Shown: in pieces, positions 17,377-25,843 of the stretch
How positions within the stretch are numbered: position 1 is the first letter of the stretch
Layout of the letters: each line of letters opens with the position of its first letter
Origin: JALYNX01 sp040902845
GTDB taxonomy: Bacteria > Actinomycetota > Acidimicrobiia > Spongiisociales > ZC4RG35
Length of the DNA: 64,000 nucleotides
Assembly (NCBI GenBank): GCA_040902845.1
Contig: JBBDWM010000042.1
Coordinates: 124,001-188,000, forward strand
Direction of reading: 5' to 3'
The notes under the pieces: model-generated
What the model was told of the DNA's origin: nothing
What the model saw: the letters and a program-made list of their open reading frames with translations, nothing else
Database searches by the model: none
Translations under genes and position numbers: made by a program

Positions 17377-18269
17377 GACCCACCCTTCCCTTGATCCGCC
17401 TCGATGGCGCGCATCGCGCTTTGCCGTTGCGGCTCGATGAAGCGGCCGCTCGCCGCCACCTCCTTCATGATGGCGGTCAGCTCGTCGAGCGAGTAGCGGG
17501 AGGTCGGGAACTCGCCGGCGACCCGCCCCCGGTCGAGCACGACGATGCGATCTGCGACGGAGTAGACATGGAAGATGTTGTGGTCGATGAAGATCGCCGA
17601 CTTCCCGGCCGACCGAATCCCAGCCACGAAGCGCAAGAACTTGTCTGTCTCGCTGAGTGACAGACCCATGGTTGGCTCGTCGAGGATGATGATGTCGGCC
17701 TCGAAGTGCAGCGCCCGCACGATCGCCAGGCCCTGACGCTCACCACCGGAGAGCCCGCTGACATGGGTGTCAGGCGTCAGGGCAGCCGAGGTAAAGCCCA
17801 TCGACTGGCCCATGAGATCGGCCGTGACCTGGCGCATCTGCCCGACTCTGAGAAACCCCATTGGCAGGCTCAGCGGCCTACCCATGAAGATATTGCGCCA
17901 CATCGAGAGCTGCTCTGCCAGCGCCCGCTCTTGGTAGACGGTTTCAACACCGAGCTCACGAGCCTTCTGGACGGAGAGGCCGGCGACCTTCTTCCCGTTG
18001 AACAGGATCTCCCCCTCATCGGGCTGGTGCACCCCAGTGATGATCTTGATCAGGGTCGACTTCCCGGCCCCGTTGTCGCCGACCAGGCCGAGAACCTCGC
18101 CCTTTCGAAGCTCGAGACTCACGTCGCGCAGGACGCTTACCCCGCCGAACGATTTCGAGATGTTGCGGAGCTCGAGGGGTAGCTGTGTGTCTTCTTGCGC
18201 TGTCAAGTCGAGCTCATCGGTCTCCAGTGTCGCATCGAGTGGTGATGGCCGGTGCTCCCGGCCATCACC
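17373..18269 (-). CDS. Sugar ABC transporter ATP-binding protein, single domain (FrcA type), 5' end at scaffold gap
   Basis: ATPase with Walker A GDNGAGKSTLIK, Q loop YQERALAEQLS, signature LSGGERQGLAIVRAL, Walker B IIILDEPTMGLS and H loop DHN. Only one nucleotide-binding domain (about 275 aa), unlike two-domain RbsA/XylG, so it resembles FrcA and would act as a homodimer. The 5' end reaches the run of Ns at 18270; a plausible start is the TTG of LTAQED near 18208, after which homology (LELRNISKSFGG) begins. Coupled to the permease by ATGA. Confidence 0.88.
   Translation of the reverse strand, partial: GDGREHRPSPLDATLETDELDLTAQEDTQLPLELRNISKSFGGVSVLRDVSLELRKGEVLGLVGDNGAGKSTLIKIITGVHQPDEGEILFNGKKVAGLSVQKARELGVETVYQERALAEQLSMWRNIFMGRPLSLPMGFLRVGQMRQVTADLMGQSMGFTSAALTPDTHVSGLSGGERQGLAIVRALHFEADIIILDEPTMGLSLSETDKFLRFVAGIRSAGKSAIFIDHNIFHVYSVADRIVVLDRGRVAGEFPTSRYSLDELTAIMKEVAASGRFIEPQRQSAMRAIEADQGKGGS
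18241..18269. promoter_or_regulatory. Perfect intergenic stem-loop beside scaffold gap
   Basis: 12-bp arms GGTGATGGCCGG and CCGGCCATCACC with a 5-nt loop TGCTC. It sits between the binding-protein gene and the ATPase gene of one transporter operon. Stems here commonly stabilise the abundant binding-protein mRNA or partly terminate. It overlaps the end of the assembled sequence before the Ns, so its full extent is unknown. Confidence 0.6.
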
Positions 18270-18297
18270 NNNNNNNNNNCCCCCCCCCCCCCCCCCC
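18270..18297. other. Scaffold gap (10 N) followed by 18 C
   Basis: Ten Ns at 18270-18279, then an uninterrupted run of 18 C to 18297. The strong hairpin just before it and the homopolymer itself explain an assembly break. True distance between the two transporter genes is unknown, and the poly-C may be an artefact. Confidence 0.95.
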
Positions 18298-18317
18298 ACT
18301 AGGCATTGCGTCCGGGA

Positions 18318-19397
18318 TCAGCGGATCTGCTGCTCCACCAGGGGAGCGATCACGTCGATGTTCGACTCGTCGATGAAGCCTCCGCCCGTGTTCACGAACA
18401 GACCGCTGAACGCGTACTGGTTCGTCAGGCAGAGTTGCAGGATCCCCAGGAAGCCCTGGAGATACTGCTGCTGGTCGATGACCAGGTCGACGAACCCGTC
18501 CTTGACCCCCTGGATGGTGGCCGGCGAGAGGTCGAACCCTGATGCGTACAGGTCATCGGGCCCGAGGTTCGCAGCCTCCATGTAGGCCGGGACGGTCGAA
18601 GTGACGTTGCCATGGTCGAAGATCGCAGCCTTGACATCGGTATTCGCCGACACATAGCCGGTGAAGACGGGGATGCCTGCTGCAGGATCTGCGTTGGTGG
18701 CATCGTCGATCTCGAGGTAGTCCACCGTCATCCCTGCCTCTTCCAGTGCGTCGAGGATGCCCTGGGTCCGCTCACCACGTCCGGCCTGGGAAACGAGTCC
18801 CCAGACGAACACCCGGTCTCCGGCCTGGAGGCCGCCTCGAGCAATCGTCTCCTGCCCAAGGGCAAAGCCGGCGTCATGTAGCACGGCGCCGACGTATCCG
18901 GTGCCTTGGGCCGCGTACTTCGCCTCTGCGTCCGCGAGCTCCGTGTTCATCACGGTCACGATGATCCCTTGGCTGACGGCGTCATCGATCGCGGGATCGA
19001 AAGCATCGTCCCCGGGATGACCCATGATGGCGATGCCGTCGGGGCTTGTGGCAACCGCCTCGTTGAACTGGATGATCATCTTGGCCGGATCCCAGTCGGA
19101 CCACTGGTAGGTGACATCCGGACCGAAGGCCGCCTCCGCCGCCCTCGCCCCGTTGTACACGACCGTCTCGAAGCCGCCGCCTTGCGTGCCGCCCGGGAAG
19201 AAAACGATCTTCGTCCCCTCGCAGAACTGCCCTTCGGCGGCAGGTTCACCGCCGGCCGTCGTCGTGCCCTCCCCGGGGGCCGTTGTTCCCTCCTCGCCCT
19301 CGGTGGTACACGCCGCGAGTATCAGCATCAGCGCTGTGAGCACCACGCCGATTCCCCGCCGGCGCGATGACCGACCGAGGTGGGTTGTCTTTCTCAT
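18318..19397 (-). CDS. Sugar ABC transporter substrate-binding lipoprotein
   Basis: 359 aa. Lipoprotein signal with lipobox LILAAC, a Thr/Gly/Glu-rich linker, then a periplasmic-binding-protein type I fold: IVFFPGGTQGGGFETVVYNG, GIAIMGHPGDDAFDPAIDDA, GIIVTVMNTE, GFDLSPATIQGVKDG. CUT2 family, partner of the downstream ATPase and permease. ATG at 19397 is preferred over the GTG one codon earlier because AAGGAGGA lies 8 bp upstream. Substrate unknown; arabinose, galactose or a related sugar is likely from neighbours. Confidence 0.92.
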   Translation of the reverse strand: MRKTTHLGRSSRRRGIGVVLTALMLILAACTTEGEEGTTAPGEGTTTAGGEPAAEGQFCEGTKIVFFPGGTQGGGFETVVYNGARAAEAAFGPDVTYQWSDWDPAKMIIQFNEAVATSPDGIAIMGHPGDDAFDPAIDDAVSQGIIVTVMNTELADAEAKYAAQGTGYVGAVLHDAGFALGQETIARGGLQAGDRVFVWGLVSQAGRGERTQGILDALEEAGMTVDYLEIDDATNADPAAGIPVFTGYVSANTDVKAAIFDHGNVTSTVPAYMEAANLGPDDLYASGFDLSPATIQGVKDGFVDLVIDQQQYLQGFLGILQLCLTNQYAFSGLFVNTGGGFIDESNIDVIAPLVEQQIR

Positions 19398-19568
19398 CAC
19401 AATCCTCCTTCCTTCCCCATCTTCGTGATAATGCCCAGTTCCGGTGTTGCGAGGCAGAGGCTAAAGACCCTGGCGGGCCGGATCCTCGACGGCTGTGTCG
19501 AACGGCCGGGCCAGTGCTCTCTCGGCGCTCGTGTTGGGGGCAATCGTATGCGCAGTGTCAAATACGGC

Positions 19569-20723
19569 TCAGCGGTCCGTAGAGAGGGGCATGAGTGTCG
19601 AGGCACCTTCGCTCGCCCTGCACACGTAGGTCGTGCAGATGCGGCCGGTGGACCGCTCGAAGTCGGCGGTCACGGAGACCTGGAACCGGGTGGTGGCAGA
19701 CCGCTCCACGAGCGCAACCGCGCACCCGGCGAAACCCCCGCCGGTGAGCCGGGCCCCGAAGCATCCCTCCGCCCCTCGGGCTGCGTCGACGATGGCGTCC
19801 AGAGTCACGCTCGACACGTCGAAGTCGTCGCGCAGGCTCTGATGACTCTGATTCATGAGCCTGCCGACCGCCGCGGGGTCACCGGCGCGCAGGGCGGCGG
19901 CGGCCGTGACAGTCCTGGCGTTTTCCGTCACCACGTGGCGCGCCCGTCGCTCCAGGATGTCGGGAAGCCGGGGTCGGTGCGTGACGAGCTCGGTCTCGGA
20001 CACGTCGCGAAGAGCGGAGACGCCGAGCGCCCGAGCCGCGGCCTCGCACTCCTCTCTCCGTTCGTTGTACGCGGAGGTCTCGAGGGTCCGCCGAGTGCCC
20101 GTGTCCAGGATGATCATGTCGACACCCTCGGGGATGGGGACCCACTCCAGGTCCAGCGACCGGCAGTCCAGCAGGATCGCGTGATCAGGGCGGCCTCTGG
20201 CGCTGGCGAGCTGGTCCATCGGGCCGGAGGCCACACCCACCCAAACGTTCTCCGCCCGCCGACACAGCCCCGCGATCTCGGTCGGCTCCCACGCGAAGCC
20301 CGACGTGACCTCGAATGCTCGGGCTGTCGCCAGTTCGATCGCGGCGGACGAGGACAGGCCGGCACCGACAGGGACGTCGCTAGCGACCGCCCCGTCCCAG
20401 CCGGTCAACCGGCGGCCCGACTCGGTCAGCGCCCACGCCACCCCCTGCACATACGCCCCCCATCCCTCGATTCTGCGGCCGAACGGGCCGAGGGCGAAAG
20501 TCGATCGGCCCCGTCCCTCGGTCCGGACGTCGATGACCGCTTCGGATCGGGGTCGGAGGGCGATGCAAAGGTCACGGTCGATCGCGGCCGGCAACACGAA
20601 CCCGTCGTTGTAGTCCGTGTGCTCCCCGATCAGGTTGACCCGGCCGGGGGCCCGCACAAGCGCTCGAGGCTCACTCCCGAACTGCTCTCGAAACAGCCGG
20701 GCAGCCCGTTCGCTCGCTCGCAT
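19569..20723 (-). CDS. galK: Galactokinase
   Basis: 384 aa GHMP kinase that phosphorylates galactose at C1 using ATP. Signature GRVNLIGEHTDYNDG near residues 27-41, ATP-binding PVGAGLSSSAA, GPMDQLASARG with catalytic Asp, and late TGGGFAGCAVALV. Start ATG at 20723 follows the galT stop by 2 bp, so galT-galK form one operon of the Leloir pathway. galE is not in the window. Confidence 0.95.
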   Translation of the reverse strand: MRASERAARLFREQFGSEPRALVRAPGRVNLIGEHTDYNDGFVLPAAIDRDLCIALRPRSEAVIDVRTEGRGRSTFALGPFGRRIEGWGAYVQGVAWALTESGRRLTGWDGAVASDVPVGAGLSSSAAIELATARAFEVTSGFAWEPTEIAGLCRRAENVWVGVASGPMDQLASARGRPDHAILLDCRSLDLEWVPIPEGVDMIILDTGTRRTLETSAYNERREECEAAARALGVSALRDVSETELVTHRPRLPDILERRARHVVTENARTVTAAAALRAGDPAAVGRLMNQSHQSLRDDFDVSSVTLDAIVDAARGAEGCFGARLTGGGFAGCAVALVERSATTRFQVSVTADFERSTGRICTTYVCRASEGASTLMPLSTDR

Positions 20724-20725
20724 GG

Positions 20726-21808
20726 CTAACCGCCGCCGATGAGGTCGGTGCCGGCCAGGAAGTGGACCTCGGACTGGGCCCGGAGCCGCTCGGCTGCCTC
20801 CTCCGGCGTGAGGTCGCGGGCCGCTTCGGCAAACATCTCGTAGCCGGCCATGAACTTTCGGGTCGTGGCCGATCGCAGCAGTGGTGGGAAGAAGTGGGCG
20901 TGGAGCTGCCAGTGATGGGCGGCGTCTGCACCTCCTGGAGCGCTGTGCCAGCCCATCGAGTACGGGAAGAAACGCCGGAAGAGGTTGTCGTACTTGGCGA
21001 GGAGCCGCTGCATGAGCCCGGCCAGCGAGCGACGCTCGACATCGTCCAGGTCCTGCCAACGTGCAACGTGACGGCGTGGCATCACCAGGGTCTCGAAGGG
21101 CCACACCGCCCAGAAAGGGACCAGGGCGAGCCAGTCGGAGGTCTCGACGACGACTCTGACACTCTGGTCCAGTTCGAGTCGGGCGTACTGGATCAGGAGC
21201 GGCTCACCCGACTCTTCGTGTGCGGCCCGCTGGCGCTCGTCCTCGACCGCGGGCTCGTCTGGGAGGTGGGAGCTCGCCCACAGCTGCCCGTGCGGGTGGG
21301 GGTTCGATGCCCCCATCTCCTCGCCGCGATTCTCGAAGACAAGAACGGATCGATAGCGGCTGCCGAGTTCGGCGGCCTGGTCCACCCAGAGGTTCACCAC
21401 GCGCTCGATCTCGGGAACCGACATCATTGCCAGGTCGAGATCGTGCCGGGGGGAGAAGCAGAGGACCCGGCAGGTTCCGGGCGCCGATCTCATCTCCTGC
21501 AACGATCCCGGCGCGCCGAGGATCTGGGCCGTGTCCGGGAGCATGGCGGGGTAATCGTTGGTGAAGGCGAACGTGGTCTCGTAGTCGGGGTTGCGACTGC
21601 CATGGGCCCGCCTGTTGCCCGGACACAGGTAGCACTGCGGGTCGTAGCGAGGGCGCGTCGGCAAACAGGATGCTTCGACCCTGCCTTGCCACGGCCGGGC
21701 GGTGCGTCCCGGCGAGACGAGGACCCATCTCCCGTTCAGCGGGTTGAAGCGACGATGGGGGGCCTCGTATAGCCCGGTGAGGTCGTCTCGTCCCGGTTCG
21801 AACAGCAT
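20726..21808 (-). CDS. galT: Galactose-1-phosphate uridylyltransferase
   Basis: 360 aa. Zinc site CYLCPGN, active-site ASNPHPHGQLWAS with nucleophilic His, ETSDWLALVPFWAVWPFET, and HWQLHAHFFPP metal/His block. Exchanges UMP between UDP-glucose and galactose-1-phosphate. The start at 21808 (MLFEPGRDD) is chosen by family length; the frame stays open upstream to 21943 without conserved sequence. First gene of galT-galK. Confidence 0.93.
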   Translation of the reverse strand: MLFEPGRDDLTGLYEAPHRRFNPLNGRWVLVSPGRTARPWQGRVEASCLPTRPRYDPQCYLCPGNRRAHGSRNPDYETTFAFTNDYPAMLPDTAQILGAPGSLQEMRSAPGTCRVLCFSPRHDLDLAMMSVPEIERVVNLWVDQAAELGSRYRSVLVFENRGEEMGASNPHPHGQLWASSHLPDEPAVEDERQRAAHEESGEPLLIQYARLELDQSVRVVVETSDWLALVPFWAVWPFETLVMPRRHVARWQDLDDVERRSLAGLMQRLLAKYDNLFRRFFPYSMGWHSAPGGADAAHHWQLHAHFFPPLLRSATTRKFMAGYEMFAEAARDLTPEEAAERLRAQSEVHFLAGTDLIGGG

Positions 21809-22257
21809 CTCCCCGACAATACGGTCCGGACAGGGACCGTCGCGCCCGGATCCCCACCCACCAGACCTCGCCCCACATCGCCGCGATGTGTCCTGATGTA
21901 TCGCGCCACATGTTGGCCCCACTATGAGCCATCCCAGTGACACGAAGGACTGCTTAAAGGGTCTCCAGTCGTGGTTATCCCGACAGCCGCGATCGCACCT
22001 CTACCACCTCGTAGGTGTCGGAACGTTCTCTGCATGCGTGCTGGCGAAGCGGACCCAGTTGGTCCACACCCCGTCGACCACGCGCACCTGATACTCCGCA
22101 CCCCAAAGCGAGAGGCTTTTCTGCGCGATAAACCCTGCTGAGCCGGACCTGGCCTAGCTTCCTCGAAAGCGACCAATGGCCTCTAGCATCGCCTGCCATC
22201 GGGGGACGTGCCCACCACGGATCACGCCGCTCGCTGGCCTGAAGCCGGCCTAAGTCG

Positions 22258-22276
22258 TGTGCCACAGCCGTGCCAC
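22258..22276 (+). repeat. Boundary repeat TGTGCCACAGCCGTGCCAC (right)
   Basis: Partner of 15471-15489 (15 of 19 identical), same orientation, near the right end of the tRNA-Ile island. Candidate integrase arm site; not proven. Confidence 0.35.
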
Positions 22277-22332
22277 TGACGGTCGAGTGAGCAGCTCGGA
22301 ACCCAATAAACAAGGGCGAATCGGGAGGGCGC

Positions 22333-22350
22333 GCGCATCCCTGATAAGGA
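22333..22350 (+). repeat. tRNA-Ile anticodon-arm core in inverted orientation
   Basis: GCGCATCCCTGATAAGGA on the plus strand is an 18-bp exact match to the anticodon arm of the minus-strand tRNA-Ile 130 bp away. The next 15 bases still resemble the tRNA variable/T-stem region with several transitions. It may be an old att core or a diverged tRNA scar in opposite orientation. Confidence 0.5.
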
Positions 22351-22448
22351 CAAGGCCCGCCGCTTCTGGTCCGAAACTCAGGCACCTAAGCCAGGCTCAG
22401 CAACGCAGTCCGCCTGGTTTCTGGACGTCTCTCCAGATCGGTGACTTG

Positions 22449-22523
22449 TGGGCCCACGTGGACTTGAACCACGGACCTCATCCTTATCAGGGATGCGCTC
22501 TAACCGGGCTGAGCTATGGGCCC
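22449..22523 (-). tRNA. tRNA-Ile (GAT)
   Basis: Complete cloverleaf on the minus strand: acceptor GGGCCCA with TGGGCCC, D arm GCTCAGCCCGGTTAGAGC, anticodon arm CATCC-CTGATAA-GGATG giving GAT, T arm CGTGG-TTCAAGT-CCACG, discriminator A, no encoded CCA. Conserved neighbour of gyrA in Actinobacteria (ileT). The 3' half is duplicated at 15366. Confidence 0.95.
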
Positions 22524-22600
22524 TTGCAGCGGTCGCTGCGACGAGGTCAAATCTTATCCAGTCGTCAGAGCCAGGCGAACCCGTAAACTGAGCACCTCCA

Positions 22601-22640
22601 GGGGACGTAGCTCAGCTGGAAGAGCACCGGCTTTGCAAGC
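22601..22640 (+). repeat. tRNA-Ala 5'-half fragment, copy 1
   Basis: 40 bp equal to the first 40 nt of the intact tRNA-Ala at 42466 except C for T at position 16. It stops inside the anticodon arm after GGCTTTGCAAGC. Only 77 bp from tRNA-Ile, so this is probably the original alaT locus, interrupted by the two inserts downstream. Confidence 0.9.
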
Positions 22641-22671
22641 TGACAGCACTGAGCGCTGCACGTCGGGTCGG

Positions 22672-23988
22672 TCAAGGCTGGAAGTGTGTGACCAACCAAT
22701 CCCGGGCCAGATCGGCCACTATGTCCAGAGCCCCGGGCTCCTCGAAGAGATGGCTGGCGCCGGGCACCACCTCGAGTCGGTTCTCGCAGGTCAACGCGGC
22801 TTGGGCGGCGCGGTTCATGTCGAGGACGACGGTGTCGAGGCCGCCCACTATGAGGAGCGTGGGCGAGCGCACCTTGGCGAGATGCGACATGGCCAGATCC
22901 GGCCGGCCGCCCCTTGAAACCACGGCTGAGATCTCATTGCCGAGCTCCGAGGCGGCCCACAAGGCAGCCGCCGCGCCGGTCGAGGCGCCGAAATACCCGA
23001 TCGGCTGACGTGGCCATGCCTCTAGTCCCGTGAGCCAGCCGGTCCCTTCCACCAGGCGTCGGGCCAGGAGCCCGATGTCGAACACGTTCGCCCTGTCGGA
23101 CTCCTCGGCCGGCGTCAACAGATCGAAGAGCAATGTTCCCAGTCCCGCCCGGTTCAGCGCTTCCGCCACATGTCGGTTGCGGGGACTGTGACGGCTGCTC
23201 CCCGACCCGTGCGCGAAGAGGACCGTTCCCATGGAGCCTTCGGGGATTGTCAGATGCCCACCCAACCGAACACCCCCGACCACGACTCCGACCTCTTCGT
23301 CGATTGCCGGCGGGTCATCGGCGGAGACGGCCGAGGAGACCGGATCCGCTGGAACCTTAAGGCCCGCCCGCTCCAGGATGGCAGTGACATCTGCGTCCGC
23401 CGTCTGGGAGAAGTTGAGATAGAACTGACCGATGGCATAGAAGGGATACGGTGTCTCCACCACGATCACCTCGTCGGCGTCCCGGCCCAGCCTGGCCTTG
23501 ACCTCCCTTGGCGCAACCGGGGTGGCCACCACCACCCGGGCCGCTCCCAACTTCCGCGCAACCTGAGCCGCCGCTCTGGCGGTGGAACCAGTAGCGATCC
23601 CATCGTCGACGATGACCGCCACCCGGCCCTCCAACGATGCCCTCGGACGACCACCTCGGAACAGCCGCGCCCGTCGATCGAGCTCGACCCGCTCTCTCCT
23701 CTCGACCGCAGCCAGCTCCTCGCCACTCACCCCGGCCATGGCCACGATGTTCGAATCGATGATGCGCACTCCCTCCTCGCCGATCGCACCCATCGCCAAC
23801 TCCGGCTGGTACGGGACCCCCAGCTTGCGAACGACGATCACATCCAGGGGGGCATCCAATGCCAAGGACACCTGATGAGCCACTGGAACCCCGCCCCTGG
23901 GAAGGCCCAACACGACAACGTCCTGATCCTTGAGATGAAGCAGATGCTCGGCCAGCCGTCGCCCTGCCTCGATCCGGTCCCTGAACAT
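22672..23988 (-). CDS. Phosphoribosyltransferase fused to dienelactone-hydrolase-like domain
   Basis: 438 aa. Residues 1-210 are a type I phosphoribosyltransferase (LGLPRGGVPVAHQVSLAL and the PRPP loop VIVDDGIATGSTARAA). Residues 225-438 are an alpha/beta hydrolase (LFAHGSGSSRHSPRNRHVAE, nucleophile elbow YFGASTGAAA, acid LLIVGGLDTVV, His in GASHLFEEPG). Such fusions are common in Actinobacteria and are often linked to stress regulons, but the substrate is not known. AGGAGGACGCG lies just before the ATG at 23988. All key residues appear intact. Confidence 0.88.
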   Translation of the reverse strand: MFRDRIEAGRRLAEHLLHLKDQDVVVLGLPRGGVPVAHQVSLALDAPLDVIVVRKLGVPYQPELAMGAIGEEGVRIIDSNIVAMAGVSGEELAAVERRERVELDRRARLFRGGRPRASLEGRVAVIVDDGIATGSTARAAAQVARKLGAARVVVATPVAPREVKARLGRDADEVIVVETPYPFYAIGQFYLNFSQTADADVTAILERAGLKVPADPVSSAVSADDPPAIDEEVGVVVGGVRLGGHLTIPEGSMGTVLFAHGSGSSRHSPRNRHVAEALNRAGLGTLLFDLLTPAEESDRANVFDIGLLARRLVEGTGWLTGLEAWPRQPIGYFGASTGAAAALWAASELGNEISAVVSRGGRPDLAMSHLAKVRSPTLLIVGGLDTVVLDMNRAAQAALTCENRLEVVPGASHLFEEPGALDIVADLARDWLVTHFQP

Positions 23989-24170
23989 GAACGCGTCCTC
24001 CTATGCCCAAGCATGTCGTCGCAATCGGCGCAGACGTAGAGGAACAGGTCCCTATCGAGCCGTTACCTCGCTTCCCCCGGGCTCCTCGACGGTTGCGTTC
24101 ATGTGACTTTCTCCCCTGGTCTGCGATCGAGCAGGGGAGTATCAAAGGTGAGTAGAGCCGAGGAGACCAT

Positions 24171-24632
24171 ATGTCTGGAGAACAAGTTCGCACCTTTCTG
24201 ATGGAACACGGGGTCCGTTATGAGACTCGGGTCCATCCCAGGGCGTTCACCATCGGTGAGATCGCCGAGGCAGAGCATGTCCCCGGAGAGCAGATGGCAA
24301 AAGCGGTCATGGTCCATTCAGACGACGGATTGGTGATGGCGGTGCTTCCCGGGAACCAAGTGTTGGACCTCGACAAGGCAAAGACCGCGCTCCATTCCAC
24401 AGCCGTGCGGCTCGCCTCCGAGGCAGAGTTCTCATCTCATTTCCCGGACTGCGAGGTGGGAGCTGAACCACCGTTCGGAGCCCTGTACGACGTTCCGATG
24501 CTGGTGGACCAAACGCTGCAAAGCAAGGAAATCACATTCAACGCTGGGACCCACACCGAGACCCTCACCATGGCCCTCAGCGATTACCTCGAGCTGACCA
24601 AGCCCCAGAGGGTCGATCTGGCGGCCATATAG
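24171..24632 (+). CDS. YbaK/EbsC-type aminoacyl-tRNA deacylase
   Basis: 153 aa. Fold markers: FLMEHGVRYETRVHPRAFT, AKAVMVHSDDGLVMAVLPG with the conserved Lys, GAEPPFGALYDVPMLVD and EITFNAGTHTETLTMAL. The family clears mischarged tRNA (YbaK: Cys-tRNA-Pro; ProX: Ala-tRNA-Pro); the exact type cannot be set from sequence. Divergent from the PRTase-hydrolase. It stands about 80 bp before rtcA, making an RNA-repair-themed pair. Confidence 0.85.
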   Translation: MSGEQVRTFLMEHGVRYETRVHPRAFTIGEIAEAEHVPGEQMAKAVMVHSDDGLVMAVLPGNQVLDLDKAKTALHSTAVRLASEAEFSSHFPDCEVGAEPPFGALYDVPMLVDQTLQSKEITFNAGTHTETLTMALSDYLELTKPQRVDLAAI

Positions 24633-24711
24633 CCAGGAATTGCGTGATCGACGAGGCGCTTCATCGCCATCCCCCCACGGGTGCGACAACCCTATTGACT
24701 GACGATCACTG

Positions 24712-25737
24712 ATGCTCACTATCGACGGCGCCAGGGGCGAGGGCGGAGGTCAGATACTCAGAACCGCCCTGGCCGCCTCACTCCTCACCGGCAAGCCGTT
24801 CCAGATCGAGCGAATCAGGGCGACTCGCCGCAGACCGGGTCTGTTGCACCAGCATCTGGCAGCAGTGGAAGCGGCAGCCATGATCGCCGGTGCCGACACG
24901 CGTGGGGTGCGACTGGGCTCGCAGGCGCTCACATTCGAGCCAGGCGAAGTGCGACCAGGGACCTACAGCTTTGTTATCGGCACGGCCGGAAGCACCGGGC
25001 TGCTCCTGGAGACGGTGCTCGTTCCGCTCCTCGCAGCCGGCGGGGTGTCGGAGTTGGTGATCGAGGGCGGCACCCACAATCAGGCCGCCCCACCTTTCGA
25101 GTTCTTGGACCTCGCGTTGGCACCGTTGCTCCGTCGTATGGGCGCCGACCTGAGTCTCATCCTGGAACGACCGGGGTTCTACCCCGCAGGCGGGGGCCTG
25201 ATCCGGGTCCAGACTCGAGGGGCGACATGGAGACCTCTCGACCTGCCGGAACGAGGGCCCATGCACTCGATATGGGCAAGAGCCATGGTCTCCGAGCTAC
25301 CGATCACGATCGCGGAGCGGGAGCTGGCTGTCGTGAGAGGCGAGCTTGGCCGGCAACCGAGCAAGCTCTCGGCGGAAGGGGTGGAGGCAACCGGGCCCGG
25401 CAATGTTCTCCTCATTGGGGTCGAGAGTGAGCACATCACCGAGGTTTTCAGCGGATTTGGGAAGCGGGGGGTGCCCGCTGAGCAGGTCGCCGGGACCGCG
25501 ATCGAGCAGGCACAGCGATACCTGACTTCGGGCGCGGCAGTAGGACCGCATCTTGCCGACCAACTCCTTCTCCCACTCACGCAATCTGGGGGCGGAGCTT
25601 TCCTGACTGTCCCGCCCACGGACCACTTCAGAACAAACGTCGACGTTCTTGCCGACTTCTTCGAGCTCGACATCAGAACGAGACACGTGGATGAGACGGT
25701 GATGATCGAATATGAGGCGGCCGCCATACCCGCCTGA
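24712..25737 (+). CDS. rtcA: RNA 3'-terminal phosphate cyclase
   Basis: 341 aa. Converts an RNA 3' phosphate to a 2',3'-cyclic phosphate through an RtcA-AMP intermediate. Motifs: ARGEGGGQILRTALAAS at the start, RPGLLHQHLAAV, IEGGTHNQAAPPFEFL, GFYPAGGGLIRV, and the catalytic His in VGPHLADQLLLPLTQSGG. No rtcB or rtcR is seen nearby. Scattered in bacteria, so horizontal acquisition with the insert is plausible. Confidence 0.95.
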   Translation: MLTIDGARGEGGGQILRTALAASLLTGKPFQIERIRATRRRPGLLHQHLAAVEAAAMIAGADTRGVRLGSQALTFEPGEVRPGTYSFVIGTAGSTGLLLETVLVPLLAAGGVSELVIEGGTHNQAAPPFEFLDLALAPLLRRMGADLSLILERPGFYPAGGGLIRVQTRGATWRPLDLPERGPMHSIWARAMVSELPITIAERELAVVRGELGRQPSKLSAEGVEATGPGNVLLIGVESEHITEVFSGFGKRGVPAEQVAGTAIEQAQRYLTSGAAVGPHLADQLLLPLTQSGGGAFLTVPPTDHFRTNVDVLADFFELDIRTRHVDETVMIEYEAAAIPA

Positions 25738-25843
25738 TGAGGCCCGCCCCTCCTCTCCGCTGCTGAGCTCGCATGCAACCTGATTCGGTACTTCGGGTCC
25801 TTTGACCCTTCCCGTCTGTTTTGAGCCGATGCACGATGGTGTG

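Larger units (their letters stand above)
21809..22447. other. Remnant-rich intergenic stretch before tRNA-Ile
   Basis: 640 bp with no intact gene. On the minus strand a short protein-like piece, WGAEYQVRVVDGVWTNWVRF followed by AST, ends at a stop near 22030 and is approached in a different frame by SRVYRAEKPLAL, suggesting a decayed gene of unknown family. It also holds a boundary repeat (22258-22276) and a tRNA-like core in inverse orientation (22333-22350). The first 100 bp should include the galT promoter, though no convincing -35/-10 pair was found. Confidence 0.5.
15366..22523. mobile_element. Genomic island at tRNA-Ile (about 7.1 kb)
   Basis: Bounded by a perfect 51-bp direct repeat of the tRNA-Ile 3' half (15366-15416 and 22448-22498), the second copy being part of the intact tRNA. 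Contents: dehydrogenase, LacI and AraA fragments, a three-gene sugar ABC transporter, galK and galT. No integrase remains, so the repeats are the evidence for insertion. The fragmentary left third and the remnant-filled stretch before the tRNA show heavy deletion. Confidence 0.75.

Noticed and set aside
18280..18297. Poly-C run as a G-quadruplex or regulatory tract
   Set aside because: It directly follows Ns, so an assembly artefact is the simplest explanation.
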